From Chloroflexia bacterium (lineage in GTDB: Bacteria > Chloroflexota > Chloroflexia > Thermomicrobiales > UBA6265), in assembly GCA_013698305.1 (NCBI GenBank), contig JACCVC010000199.1, positions 13,822 through 77,821 of the forward strand: a stretch of 64,000 nt of DNA. Reading direction: 5' to 3'. Below are positions 43,526 through 51,440 of this stretch, piece by piece; position 1 is the first letter of the stretch, and every line of letters starts with the position of its first letter. The notes beneath the pieces are model-generated. The model had not been told where the DNA came from. It did no database searches and was given only the letters and a program-made list of their open reading frames with translations. A program made the translations under genes and the position numbers.

Positions 43526-43936
43526 ATGAGCAAGATCGTTCGATTACAGCATGCGAGCATTCCGATGCCGTCCGGCGGGAATGACCGGGCACGCGAATTC
43601 TATGGCTCCAGGCTGGGGCTGAAAGAGAAGAGCGTTCCAGCATCACTCGACCAGGCGAAGATCATCTGGTTCGAGTTGGGATCGGACGGCGACGAGCTAC
43701 ATCTCTTCACCGAGGACGGCGAGGGACCATCGCCAGGGCAGCACGTTTGCATCCAGGTTGATGATATCGGCGCCTGGCGGGAGTTGTTGTCCGGCAAGAG
43801 CATTGCGATCGAGGAAACCGAGGCTATCGTCAACAGGCCTCGCTTCTTCACCCAGGATCCGTTCGGAAACCGCTTGGAGATCACCCAGGTTCTTGGCGAC
43901 TATAACGACCCGCCAGTTCACAGTACCGTCCTATAA
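43526..43936 (+). CDS. VOC (glyoxalase/bleomycin-resistance) family protein
   Basis: 136 aa with one paired beta-alpha-beta-beta-beta fold: LQHASIPMPSGGNDRAREFY, GLKEKSVPASL, DELHLFTEDGEGPSPGQHVC and RFFTQDPFGNRLEITQV. His and Glu metal-ligand positions are retained (QHA, HLF, ...LEI). The substrate is unknown; it lies in the acyl-CoA/ETF run, 17 nt after the FixC-type gene and 15 nt before the dehydrogenase gene. Confidence 0.8.
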   Translation: MSKIVRLQHASIPMPSGGNDRAREFYGSRLGLKEKSVPASLDQAKIIWFELGSDGDELHLFTEDGEGPSPGQHVCIQVDDIGAWRELLSGKSIAIEETEAIVNRPRFFTQDPFGNRLEITQVLGDYNDPPVHSTVL

Positions 43937-43951
43937 TCAGAGGAGGAACCG

Positions 43952-45550
43952 ATGTCCGCACCCGCACCGAAGATCACGTATACCGCGACGCCCGAACAGA
44001 TCGAGGCGATGCATGGGGAGTTCGACGAGGCACTGGAGGCGATAAAGGCCGACTATGGCGCGACATATCCCATGATTATCAACGGCGAGGAGATCACGGG
44101 CCGGGAGACGTTCGACGTTCGGCCACCCGCTGATCGAACAATCGTACTTGGGTCGTTCCAAAAGGGCACAACCGAGGACGTTGATCGCGCCGTGGCGGCG
44201 GCGAACGCGGCGTTTCCCGATTGGTCCGGGCGTCCGTGGAGAGCGCGCGTCGATCTGGTCCGGAAAGCGGCGGAGTTGATTCGCGAGCGGAAGTACCGAC
44301 TGTCGGCGTTCCTGATCCACGAGAGCGGCAAGTCACGCGCTGAGGCAATCGGTGAGATCGAGGAGGGCGCCGACTTGCTCGACGAATATGCGCGTCAGGT
44401 GGAAGCCTCCGACGGATTTCGGACGCCGATGGGATCGCTCGATCCGAGGGAGAAGAACGTCTCGATCCTGCGACCATTCGGGGTGTGGGCGGTGCTGGCG
44501 CCGTTCAACTTCCCCCACGCTCTCTCGGCGGGAATGGCATCGGGGGCGATGGTTGCGGGCAATACGGTCGTGTTCAAGCCCGCCAGCGCCACACCGATCT
44601 CGGGATATGAGCTGGCGCGCTGTTTCCTGGACGCCGGGATACCGGGCGGAGTGTTCAACTTTGTGAGTGGCAGCGGGGAGACGGTCGGCGAGCGGCTGGT
44701 GAACCACCCGGACATCGAAGGCGCGGTCTTTACCGGCTCAAAGGAGATTGGTATGGACCTGTACCGATCGTTCGCGACGAACTACCCGCGACCGATCCTC
44801 ACCGAGATGGGTGGCAAGAATCCGACGATCGTGACGAAACACGCCGACCTCGACAAGGCGGTCGAAGGGGTGGCGCGGTCGGCTTTCGGCTTCTCCGGCC
44901 AGAAGTGCTCGGCATGCTCGCGGGTCTATATGGAGCGCCCGGTGTACGACGACTTTATGGACAGGATGATCGAGCGATCGCGGAAGATTGTCGTGGGCGA
45001 CCCCGCCAAGCGCGAGGTGTTCATGGGGCCGGTGATCGACGACGGAGCGGTGGAGCGGTTCGAAGAGGCGGTCAAGTCCGCCGGAGACGGCAAGGTACAG
45101 CTCGGGGGAGGGCAGCTCACCGACGGAGAATACGCCGAAGGCACGTTCGTCGAGCCGACGATCGTGGACGGGCTGCCGCTGGACCACGACCTGTTCAAGC
45201 GAGAGTTGTTTCTTCCATTCCTCGCAGTTGGCGCGGTCGACTCGCTGGACCAGGCGCTCGAAGAGGCCAACGACACTGAGTATGGGCTGACCGCCGGTAT
45301 CTTCTCCGAGGACGAGGGGGAGATTGCGACCTTCTTCGACCGCATCATCGCGGGAGCGGTCTACGCGAACCGGAGTGGTGGCGCTACGACCGGCGCGTGG
45401 CCGGGCTGCCAGTCGTTCTGCGGCTGGAAGGGGAGCGGTTCCTCGGGCAAGGGTGGTCTCGGTCCGTACTACGTCCAGCAGTTCCTGCGGGAGCAAAATC
45501 AGACGCGAGTGGTCGGGGACGAGGACCAGCAGCGGATAGTCGGAGAATAG
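43952..45550 (+). CDS. Aldehyde dehydrogenase, 1-pyrroline-5-carboxylate dehydrogenase type
   Basis: 532 aa, NAD(P)-dependent. Diagnostic pieces: VLAPFNFPHALSAGMASGAM, the cofactor loop GAVFTGSKEIGMDLYRSF, TEMGGKNPTIV and the nucleophile Cys in GFSGQKCSACSRVYM, plus the C-terminal GGATTGAWPGCQSFCGWKGS. The GQKCSACSR form and length resemble P5C dehydrogenase (proline/arginine catabolism), so glutamate semialdehyde is a likely substrate, but other aldehydes are possible. AGGAGGAA precedes the ATG. A 16-bp hairpin follows. Confidence 0.9.
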   Translation: MSAPAPKITYTATPEQIEAMHGEFDEALEAIKADYGATYPMIINGEEITGRETFDVRPPADRTIVLGSFQKGTTEDVDRAVAAANAAFPDWSGRPWRARVDLVRKAAELIRERKYRLSAFLIHESGKSRAEAIGEIEEGADLLDEYARQVEASDGFRTPMGSLDPREKNVSILRPFGVWAVLAPFNFPHALSAGMASGAMVAGNTVVFKPASATPISGYELARCFLDAGIPGGVFNFVSGSGETVGERLVNHPDIEGAVFTGSKEIGMDLYRSFATNYPRPILTEMGGKNPTIVTKHADLDKAVEGVARSAFGFSGQKCSACSRVYMERPVYDDFMDRMIERSRKIVVGDPAKREVFMGPVIDDGAVERFEEAVKSAGDGKVQLGGGQLTDGEYAEGTFVEPTIVDGLPLDHDLFKRELFLPFLAVGAVDSLDQALEEANDTEYGLTAGIFSEDEGEIATFFDRIIAGAVYANRSGGATTGAWPGCQSFCGWKGSGSSGKGGLGPYYVQQFLREQNQTRVVGDEDQQRIVGE

Positions 45551-45586
45551 ATGGTCCAGAGCCAGGCAATCGGAGTCACATGAGCA

Positions 45587-45620
45587 ACCGCCGGTCCTGT
45601 CGCTCGACAGGACCGGCGGT
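45587..45620 (+). terminator. Perfect 16-bp hairpin after the aldehyde dehydrogenase gene
   Basis: ACCGCCGGTCCTGTCG (45587-45602), a CT turn, and CGACAGGACCGGCGGT (45605-45620) form a perfect stem. No T-tract follows. Position 36 nt after the stop fits a transcription end. Confidence 0.65.
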
Positions 45621-45639
45621 CATCTGTTGCTATAGCCAA

Positions 45640-45743
45640 GTGCATATTGGTTGACGCATCCGAGTGAATGAGCGTGATCGTGGCGTATTGTCGCCCCCCG
45701 GACGACCGGATCGACACAAGGTCGGTCCCTATGCGTTGGTGTA
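45640..45743. repeat. 104-bp dispersed repeat, copy A
   Basis: Begins GTGCATATTGGTTGACGC, ends CTATGCGTTGGTGTA and contains GGATCGACACAAGGTCGGTC. Copy B at 54503-54606 has the same length; by hand alignment roughly four of five bases match, without gaps. Confidence 0.75.
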
Positions 45744-45810
45744 CCTCGCGTTGAATCAAGCATCTTGCAACGCGCTCTATACCAAGTCCGCTGATCAATT
45801 CGCGGAAAAC

Positions 45811-45997
45811 CGTAGGGGCGAGTTCCGTCAGGATACTCGCCGGTTCGCCGCGTGCAGCGGACAATACGTCATGGCGGCGCGGTCGAGAGACATCATGCCT
45901 GGGACGCATCGTCCATTGCGCACGCGTCGCGCAGATACTTCGCTGCGCTCAGCACAGGCTTTGGGCGACTATCCCCGCGGGGAAGTCGCCCCTACGC
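45811..45997. repeat. 187-bp element with 13-bp terminal inverted repeats (MITE-like)
   Basis: The left end CGTAGGGGCGAGT and the right end AGTCGCCCCTACG are inverted repeats differing at one position. Inside are GATACTTCGCTGCGCTCAGC then ACAGG (also found at 58605) and a hairpin GGGCGACT...AGTCGCCC. No protein is encoded. It fills much of the 486-bp gap between the dehydrogenase and aminotransferase genes. Confidence 0.65.
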
Positions 45998-46036
45998 GTC
46001 CAGGCGAAATGGCGTTACCTGACTGACTATCCGGAT

Positions 46037-47176
46037 TCAGTATTGGCGGGAGGTGCGAATGAAGTCGCTGGTGCGCTCGAGCGCCTCGGCGAAGATGGTC
46101 GGGCGTTGTCCGATGCCGATGCGAAGATAGCCGGGCAGACCGAACGTCGATCCGGGGGCGAGCATGACGCCAGCGTCTGCGGCGAGCCGCTCCGAGAGAT
46201 CGTCGGTGTTGTCGACTCCGATCACGTCCATCATCGCCAGCAGGCCGGCCTTCGGCTCCTTCCAGGCGACTATGTCACTGTTGTCGGCGAACCATGTTCG
46301 CGCGGTCGCGAGATTTTCGGCGAGGATGCCGTCGTTGCGTTGCTGTATCCGTTGCCGGTTGTCGACGGCGAGGCGGGCGAGGCGATCGCTGAGCCAGGCA
46401 GGGCTTAGCGAGGTGTAGTCTCTATGGCGCCAGCATTGTGCCGCGAGCTCGGCAGTTCCGGCGAGCCAACCAAGGCGAAGACCTGGCAGGCCGAAGAATT
46501 TCGACATGGTGCCGATGCTGATGGAGCGAGGGTACAGGTCGCGGAAGGGTGGTGGGAGCGGCTCGCCGCCTGGATGCTCTATCCACCGGTAGGCTTCGTC
46601 CGAAAGTACCCACGCGCCGACCCGATCGGCAATCTCCGCGATCCGTTCCAGATACGAGTGGCGTAGCAGCGCTCCGGTGGGGTTGTGCGGGGAGTTAATG
46701 ACGATGAGCTTGGTCCGGTCGGTGACGAGGGACTCAAGCGCGTCGAGGTCAAAGCTGAATCCGGACTCTGGCGTCACCCGCCACTCGGCCACCTCACAAC
46801 CAATCGCCTTGGGGATGCTGACCAGCTGTTGATAGCAGGGAGTTGTCACGACGACGTGGTCACCGTGGTTGAGCAGCACATTGAACACAAGATAATTGGC
46901 CTCGATAGCGCCGGTGGTGACGAGCACGTCGTCTGATCCGACGCTGGCATAGGTGTTCGCGATACTCGTGCGCAATTCCTCGGTGCCTCTGGCTTCGCTG
47001 TAAAGCTGAGGTGACGATAGTAGCGTGTCGATGTACTCTTGGTCGTTCGTCACATCGGACAAGGTCAGCAATTCGGTGATCGAGAGAGGAGAGACGCCGC
47101 TCTCGGTGATGTCATGGGTGACGTTGAGCTCCCATGTGGTCATCCATCGTTCGAGTTGAAACGTTTCGACTTTCAT
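46037..47176 (-). CDS. PLP-dependent class I/II aminotransferase
   Basis: 379 aa. PLP-binding features: NSPHNPTGALL, VLSDEAYRWIEHPGG and the Schiff-base Lys in GTMSKFFGLPGLRLGW. The C terminus GYLRIGIGQRPTIFAEALER has the conserved Arg. The substrate is unclear: it resembles aspartate/alanine-type and capreomycidine-synthase-like members. CAGGAGCG about 8 nt upstream supports ATG 47176. It sits alone between repeat-rich gaps and downstream of the membrane protein gene on the same strand. Confidence 0.88.
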   Translation of the reverse strand: MKVETFQLERWMTTWELNVTHDITESGVSPLSITELLTLSDVTNDQEYIDTLLSSPQLYSEARGTEELRTSIANTYASVGSDDVLVTTGAIEANYLVFNVLLNHGDHVVVTTPCYQQLVSIPKAIGCEVAEWRVTPESGFSFDLDALESLVTDRTKLIVINSPHNPTGALLRHSYLERIAEIADRVGAWVLSDEAYRWIEHPGGEPLPPPFRDLYPRSISIGTMSKFFGLPGLRLGWLAGTAELAAQCWRHRDYTSLSPAWLSDRLARLAVDNRQRIQQRNDGILAENLATARTWFADNSDIVAWKEPKAGLLAMMDVIGVDNTDDLSERLAADAGVMLAPGSTFGLPGYLRIGIGQRPTIFAEALERTSDFIRTSRQY

Positions 47177-47233
47177 GCTGTTCGCTCCTGAACGTGAACC
47201 AAGGATTTAATCTCAACTCTTCGTATTCGGCAG

Positions 47234-47262
47234 AACGGACCGACACAATGTCGATCCCTACG
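47234..47262. repeat. GACACAATGTC-type intergenic repeat
   Basis: GGACCGACACAATGTCGATC followed by CCTACG, a single unit of the CTACG-ended family. Confidence 0.6.
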
Positions 47263-47280
47263 CGGTTAGGCACTTTGTAG

Positions 47281-48597
47281 CTAGGGCTGCCTACGAAGTG
47301 TCCACGAGCCGCCGCGCCGTCCCGGTTGTGAATATGGCCGGACGATCATCGCCGTTGTCAGCAACACGATCACCGAAGCTCCAGCCCCGTAGCGGAGCAG
47401 TACCTCGAACGACATGGTGTCCAGCATGCGGATCGCGATGATCGGCGCAAAGGCGGTGACGATCAGCACGACTCCGATCACGGCTCGCGTCAGCTCGCGG
47501 GTGGACGGTGGCGTGATGGACTGGATGTACCTGGCGTTGCCGGCGTGGCTGAGCCAATATCCTGCGCCCAGCAGCAATGCGGCGACGACGATTATCCAGT
47601 TTTGCCAATTTTGTGACAGGTTTTGCTCGGTCATGAAGGTTGTGGTGGCGAGCGTCGGAACGAACGCGATGAGGATCAACGTCATCGCTCGCAGGAAGAC
47701 GCCGAAGACGATGGCGGTCCGCGCGTTCGGCTGCCGGGAGGAGGTCATGATGAAGCGGGACGCAGCTTCCCCGACGGCGAAGGCGAGCGCGGCTCCTCCC
47801 CACCAGACCAGGTCAGGCGCGAACAGGGCGATCACGCCAACGAGGATGAAGGGATCGGCAAACCGGCTCACGCCGTCGAGAAGCTGAAAGACGGTGTACC
47901 GCATAAGTGGCGCGTTGGTGAAGAACCCAGGCGCGTTGGTGGATGGCAGCGTTCTGGCTGGATAGGGCAGATGGTCGGATGTCAGCATGGGCAGCAGTCC
48001 CAACCAGGTGGCGGCGGCCAACGCCAGCGCCCCGGCCAGCAGCAGGCGACCCAGCAGCTCCGCGACATCGGCGCCTTGCGAATCCGTGAGCCGCCAGATG
48101 CCGAAACCGGTGAGTAGCACCGCCGCGCCGGACATCATGGTGATCGCGATTGGTGAAATGGACACCCTGGCATACTCGCGAGACTGTTCGACAATCCGCA
48201 GCAAAATCCCCGTTGGAAGCATCAGGATCAGGAATCCCGTCGCAGCGGTACCGAGCAGCCCATCGTCAGAAATACTACCTGCCCGGAGCGCGGCAAAGGC
48301 AATGATCAGAAAGCCGAGCATTTGCATCGCCAGCAGGACGCCGGCGACCAGCCGAGTGAGTTGCGGAAACGAGGTGACGAGCGAGCCGATCGGTCCGGCA
48401 ATTCCGTAGGCAAAACCAGCGACCACGGCGTACCAGGCAACCTGGGCGGCGCTGCCGCCAAGCAGGTAGACAAAGGCAGGCAGAACGATTACGGGATGCA
48501 GCAGCAGCGAACCGGCTGGTTGGAGGAAGAGTTGCGCGGACTGCCTGCCAATGCCCGAGATCGCTCTGTAAGGCTGACTGGCAAGTGTATTGTTCAT
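47281..48597 (-). CDS. Polytopic membrane protein of unknown function (MFS-like)
   Basis: 438 aa with about 11-12 hydrophobic segments, for example HPVIVLPAFVYLLGG, LLAMQMLGFLIIAFAAL, LLLAGALALAAATWLGLLP and AVIGVVLIVTAFAPIIAI. The overall layout suggests a major-facilitator-type carrier, but the conserved loop motif between helices 2 and 3 is not evident, so this is tentative. GGAGA lies upstream of ATG 48597. A 19-bp dyad at 48684-48702 could be an operator. No neighbour indicates its substrate. Confidence 0.65.
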   Translation of the reverse strand: MNNTLASQPYRAISGIGRQSAQLFLQPAGSLLLHPVIVLPAFVYLLGGSAAQVAWYAVVAGFAYGIAGPIGSLVTSFPQLTRLVAGVLLAMQMLGFLIIAFAALRAGSISDDGLLGTAATGFLILMLPTGILLRIVEQSREYARVSISPIAITMMSGAAVLLTGFGIWRLTDSQGADVAELLGRLLLAGALALAAATWLGLLPMLTSDHLPYPARTLPSTNAPGFFTNAPLMRYTVFQLLDGVSRFADPFILVGVIALFAPDLVWWGGAALAFAVGEAASRFIMTSSRQPNARTAIVFGVFLRAMTLILIAFVPTLATTTFMTEQNLSQNWQNWIIVVAALLLGAGYWLSHAGNARYIQSITPPSTRELTRAVIGVVLIVTAFAPIIAIRMLDTMSFEVLLRYGAGASVIVLLTTAMIVRPYSQPGRRGGSWTLRRQP

Positions 48598-48683
48598 TCA
48601 GGTCTCCGAATGGTGAATGGTCGTGGGCGAGCGTTAATGAGCGGAGTACCCGAGGGCACAATCGCTCAAGTCTACCGGATTGG

Positions 48684-48702
48684 CTGTATCTTCAGAATAC
48701 AG
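48684..48702. promoter_or_regulatory. 19-bp dyad, possible operator
   Basis: CTGTAT-7 nt-ATACAG, about 87 nt upstream of the membrane protein start. Perfect 6-bp arms. No regulator is assigned. Confidence 0.3.
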
Positions 48703-48747
48703 TGCATGGCATCGGAGAGTATTGTGGTGGCGCCAACGACGTACCCT

Positions 48748-48829
48748 CGTAGCGGCAGACCCTGTGTCTGCCAGTTCCATCCGAAGTGTGTGGCTGTGAA
48801 ACCGGGCGGATACAGGATCGGCCACTACG
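48748..48829. repeat. 82-bp composite repeat carrying the HIT-gene stop codon
   Basis: CGTAGCGGCAGACCCTGTGT then CTGCC at one end, GGGCGGATACAGGATCGGCC then ACTACG at the other. CGTAG...CTACG are terminal inverted repeats. The TAG stop of the HIT-family gene (48827-48825, minus) is read from this end. Matches 19209-19281 in reverse orientation. Confidence 0.75.
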
Positions 48830-49709
48830 CGCGGTTGTCACTGTCGTTCCTGATCCAGGGAGCCAGGTTGTTTTGGACGCGGAGCAGGGTGTCGCTGGTT
48901 TTCGCTCGGTTGTTGCTCTGTTGGTATTGGGAGAACAGCGGCAGTCGGCGCCATCCTGATCCGTCCGGTACCGAGGTGGTGCGGATCACGAGGCCGGGCG
49001 TTGTCACGCGATCCATCGTGCCTGGGGCGCCGGAGTAGCCGACGACCTCGGCGTCCTGGAGACCGAGAGACGACACGGCGGACCTCCACACCGGAGACTC
49101 TGGAGTCGAATCCAAGATGGGAACTTCATCGTCGCACAGCCAAACGTTCGGTTCGTCGGCATCGTCCAACAGCACGACCTCGAAGCGCGCGATGCCGTGA
49201 ATCTCGGCGTCCAGCTCGGCGCGGACCTTGGCATAGGTGGATGGAATCAGCTCGGGGATGATCATTGTCCCAGCAATGATCGGCATGAAGTTGGCGTCGC
49301 CCTGCCAGCGTGGAACGACATGCTGATGCAAATGCTCGGCTACACCTGCTCCGGCAATGGCGCCCTGGTTTAAGCCGATGTTGAATCCCTCACAGCCCAG
49401 CACGCGACGAAGCGCTCGCACGACCGGAGGGAGCAGGTGCGCCAGTTCGGCAATGACATGCGGGTCCAGATTCTCGATCTCGGCGACGTGGGCGTTGGGC
49501 ACGATCATCAGGTGGCCGGTATTGTACGGGTAAAGGTTCATGATGACGAAGCAGTGTTCGGCTCGGTGCAGGATAAGTGACTCGATGTCGTTGGGACGGG
49601 CCAGTCGATTGCAGAAGATGCAGCCATCCTCCTGCGGGCCGCCGGTGATATACCGCATCCGCCAGGGCGTCCAGAGGTGGTCACGGTGGCGTGATTGGTC
49701 TGGGTTCAC
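48825..49709 (-). CDS. HIT-family nucleotide hydrolase/phosphorylase with extra C-terminal domain
   Basis: 294 aa. Residues 1-150 form a HIT domain like Ap4A phosphorylases/Fhit-type proteins: DHLWTPWRMRYI, a Cys pair C30-x2-C33, MNLYPYNTGHLMIVP and the triad H126-x-H128-x-H130 in EHLHQHVVPRW. Residues about 160-294 are an unassigned extension (ARFEVVLLDDADEPNVWLCD, PGLVIRTTSVPDG). GTG 49709 overlaps the hisI-fusion stop (GTGA). The stop codon lies inside an intergenic repeat. Its place as the last gene of the his cluster suggests a role with nucleotide by-products, by inference. Confidence 0.85.
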   Translation of the reverse strand: MNPDQSRHRDHLWTPWRMRYITGGPQEDGCIFCNRLARPNDIESLILHRAEHCFVIMNLYPYNTGHLMIVPNAHVAEIENLDPHVIAELAHLLPPVVRALRRVLGCEGFNIGLNQGAIAGAGVAEHLHQHVVPRWQGDANFMPIIAGTMIIPELIPSTYAKVRAELDAEIHGIARFEVVLLDDADEPNVWLCDDEVPILDSTPESPVWRSAVSSLGLQDAEVVGYSGAPGTMDRVTTPGLVIRTTSVPDGSGWRRLPLFSQYQQSNNRAKTSDTLLRVQNNLAPWIRNDSDNRA

Positions 49710-50650
49710 GGCGACTGCCCAGGGTTGGATTCGAAGAAAGGCGCCAGATATGGTTTTGTTCGCATTTCGACGAGGTCGCGCTGGATAAGCTCTTCCGGTT
49801 CGATGCCGTGCGAGGCCATGGCGGTCGCGACTAGCGTGATGGTGTCGTGCAACTGCGACGCCTCGGGAGCAGAATCCGCAGCTTCGATGGCTCCAGCGCG
49901 GCTCTCGATCAGCTTGATCAGCATTTGGTCGCTTGTGTGACCGTCTCCCTGTACGTTGAGGGCAAGGTCGGGGTGGACGTTGTCCCACGTCACGCCGAGA
50001 TGCACTGAGGCACACACGGTCCAGTAGAGCACCTGCCTTGCTTCGAGACGGAGGTCTGCTTGCATTGACGTGTGGTGATGGCTGCCGTCCAGCACGCCCA
50101 CCAACTCCCGAAGCTCATCGGCGATGCGCTGGGAGTGGTCGCTTGTTTCAGCGCGGAGATGGCGGGATGTCGACGACTTGTCGGAGAGATCGTGATCGCG
50201 CAGCCATTCATAGGCGCTCCACCACTGTTTCGTCAGCGTGGCCAGGCCGAGTGCGGACGAGTCAGCAACGTGATACACATCGCGAGGATCGAAACGGCGA
50301 TCCCGGATGATGGTGAGCGAATCGTCATCTTCAAGCCGGCGGTAGTAGCAGGTGTCGTAGCCGTCGTGGCAGACTGCGCCTGTCTGCTCGACCTCGATCA
50401 GGAGGCTATTGCGGTCGCAATTGACGCGTATCTCCTGGACACGCTGGACGTGCCCCGATGTCTCGCCCTTTTTCCAAAGGCTTTGGCGGCTGCGGCTCCA
50501 GAAATGCACGAATCGGCTCGACCGCGTAGTGTCGAGCGCTTCCCGGTTCATGAACCCGATCATCAGCAACTCGCCCGATACGGCATCTTCGATGGCTGCG
50601 GGGATCAGACCGTCCTCCCCGAAACGGATGACGGCCTTGTGGTCAGTCAT
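49706..50650 (-). CDS. hisI: Phosphoribosyl-AMP cyclohydrolase with HisE/MazG-like C-terminal region
   Basis: 314 aa. Residues 1-125 are HisI: MIGFMNREALDTT, HFWSRSRQSLWKKGETSGHV, the zinc Cys in VNCDRNSLLIEVEQTGAVCH and DTCYYRR. The rest is helical and recalls the all-alpha NTP pyrophosphohydrolases HisE/MazG (RIADELRELVGVLDG; LEARQVLYWTVCASVHLG; ATAMASHGIEPEELIQRDLV), but the acidic metal-binding motif is largely lost. Whether it performs the HisE step is unclear. It overlaps hisF by 8 nt and the HIT gene by 4 nt. Confidence 0.85.
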   Translation of the reverse strand: MTDHKAVIRFGEDGLIPAAIEDAVSGELLMIGFMNREALDTTRSSRFVHFWSRSRQSLWKKGETSGHVQRVQEIRVNCDRNSLLIEVEQTGAVCHDGYDTCYYRRLEDDDSLTIIRDRRFDPRDVYHVADSSALGLATLTKQWWSAYEWLRDHDLSDKSSTSRHLRAETSDHSQRIADELRELVGVLDGSHHHTSMQADLRLEARQVLYWTVCASVHLGVTWDNVHPDLALNVQGDGHTSDQMLIKLIESRAGAIEAADSAPEASQLHDTITLVATAMASHGIEPEELIQRDLVEMRTKPYLAPFFESNPGQSP

Positions 50651-51440
50651 CCATTCTCACCCTTCGCACGGTCAGCCCGGATCGGGCGATCTCCCGCTTG
50701 ACTTCCGGGATGCGCAACTGGCCGAAATGAAAGATCGAGGCGGCGAGTACCGCGTCGGCCCGGCCTGGCTGAAGCGCCTCGATGAGATGGTCGGTGTTGC
50801 CTGCCCCGCCGGATGCGATCAGAGGGATATTGACAGCGCCGCCGACCGCTTCGAGGAGGTCGAGGTCGTAACCCTTGCCGGTCCCGTCGCGGTCCATCGA
50901 AGTCAGCAGAATCTCGCCCGCGCCGCGTGCCGCCGCTTCGATCGCCCATTCGACCGCGGATTGACCGGTAGGCTTGCGACCGCCGTGGGTATATACCTCC
51001 CAATAGTGATCTTCCGGTGACCAGCGAGCGTCGATGGCGACGACGATACATTGCGTGCCAAACACCTCGGCTCCTTGCGAGATCAGTTCCGGATTTGCGA
51101 TTGCCGAGGAGTTGATAGCGACCTTGTCCGCCCCCGCTCCGAGCATGTTTCGCATGTCCTGCACGGCGCGGATTCCACCGCCGACGGTGAGCGGGATGAA
51201 GATCTGGTCGGCGGTGCGGCGCACCACGTCGATCATGGTGTCGCGGCTGTCGGAGGTAGCGGTGATGTCGAGGAAGACCATCTCGTCCGCCCCCTCGCGG
51301 TTGTAGATGGCGGCCATCTCGACCGGGTCGCCGGCATCGCGAAGGTTGACAAACTCGACGCCCTTGACCACCCGACCGACGGTCACGTCGAGGCAAGGAA
51401 TCACGCGAATTGCAAGGTTGGATGATTGTTGATCAGACAT
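50643..51440 (-). CDS. hisF: Imidazole glycerol phosphate synthase, cyclase subunit
   Basis: TIM barrel converting PRFAR and HisH-derived ammonia into IGP and AICAR. Signatures: AIRVIPCLDVTVGRVVKGVE, FLDITATSDSRDTM, IPLTVGGGIRAVQDM, DKVAINSSAI, LLTSMDRDGTGKGYDLDLLE and LIASGGAGNTDHLIEAL. I use ATG 51440; an upstream in-frame start would extend into hisA. About 265 aa. It overlaps hisA by 8 nt and hisI by 8 nt. Confidence 0.96.
   Translation of the reverse strand: MSDQQSSNLAIRVIPCLDVTVGRVVKGVEFVNLRDAGDPVEMAAIYNREGADEMVFLDITATSDSRDTMIDVVRRTADQIFIPLTVGGGIRAVQDMRNMLGAGADKVAINSSAIANPELISQGAEVFGTQCIVVAIDARWSPEDHYWEVYTHGGRKPTGQSAVEWAIEAAARGAGEILLTSMDRDGTGKGYDLDLLEAVGGAVNIPLIASGGAGNTDHLIEALQPGRADAVLAASIFHFGQLRIPEVKREIARSGLTVRRVRMDD

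Noticed and set aside
45664..46026. Open frame of 120 codons between the aldehyde dehydrogenase and aminotransferase genes
   Set aside because: It is built almost wholly from the repeat copy A and the 187-bp inverted-repeat element, so coding is very unlikely.
48322..49038. Plus-strand frame of 238 codons opposite the membrane protein and HIT genes
   Set aside because: It runs antisense to two well supported genes and crosses the 82-bp repeat; composition is Arg/Gly/Ser rich as expected of a shadow frame.
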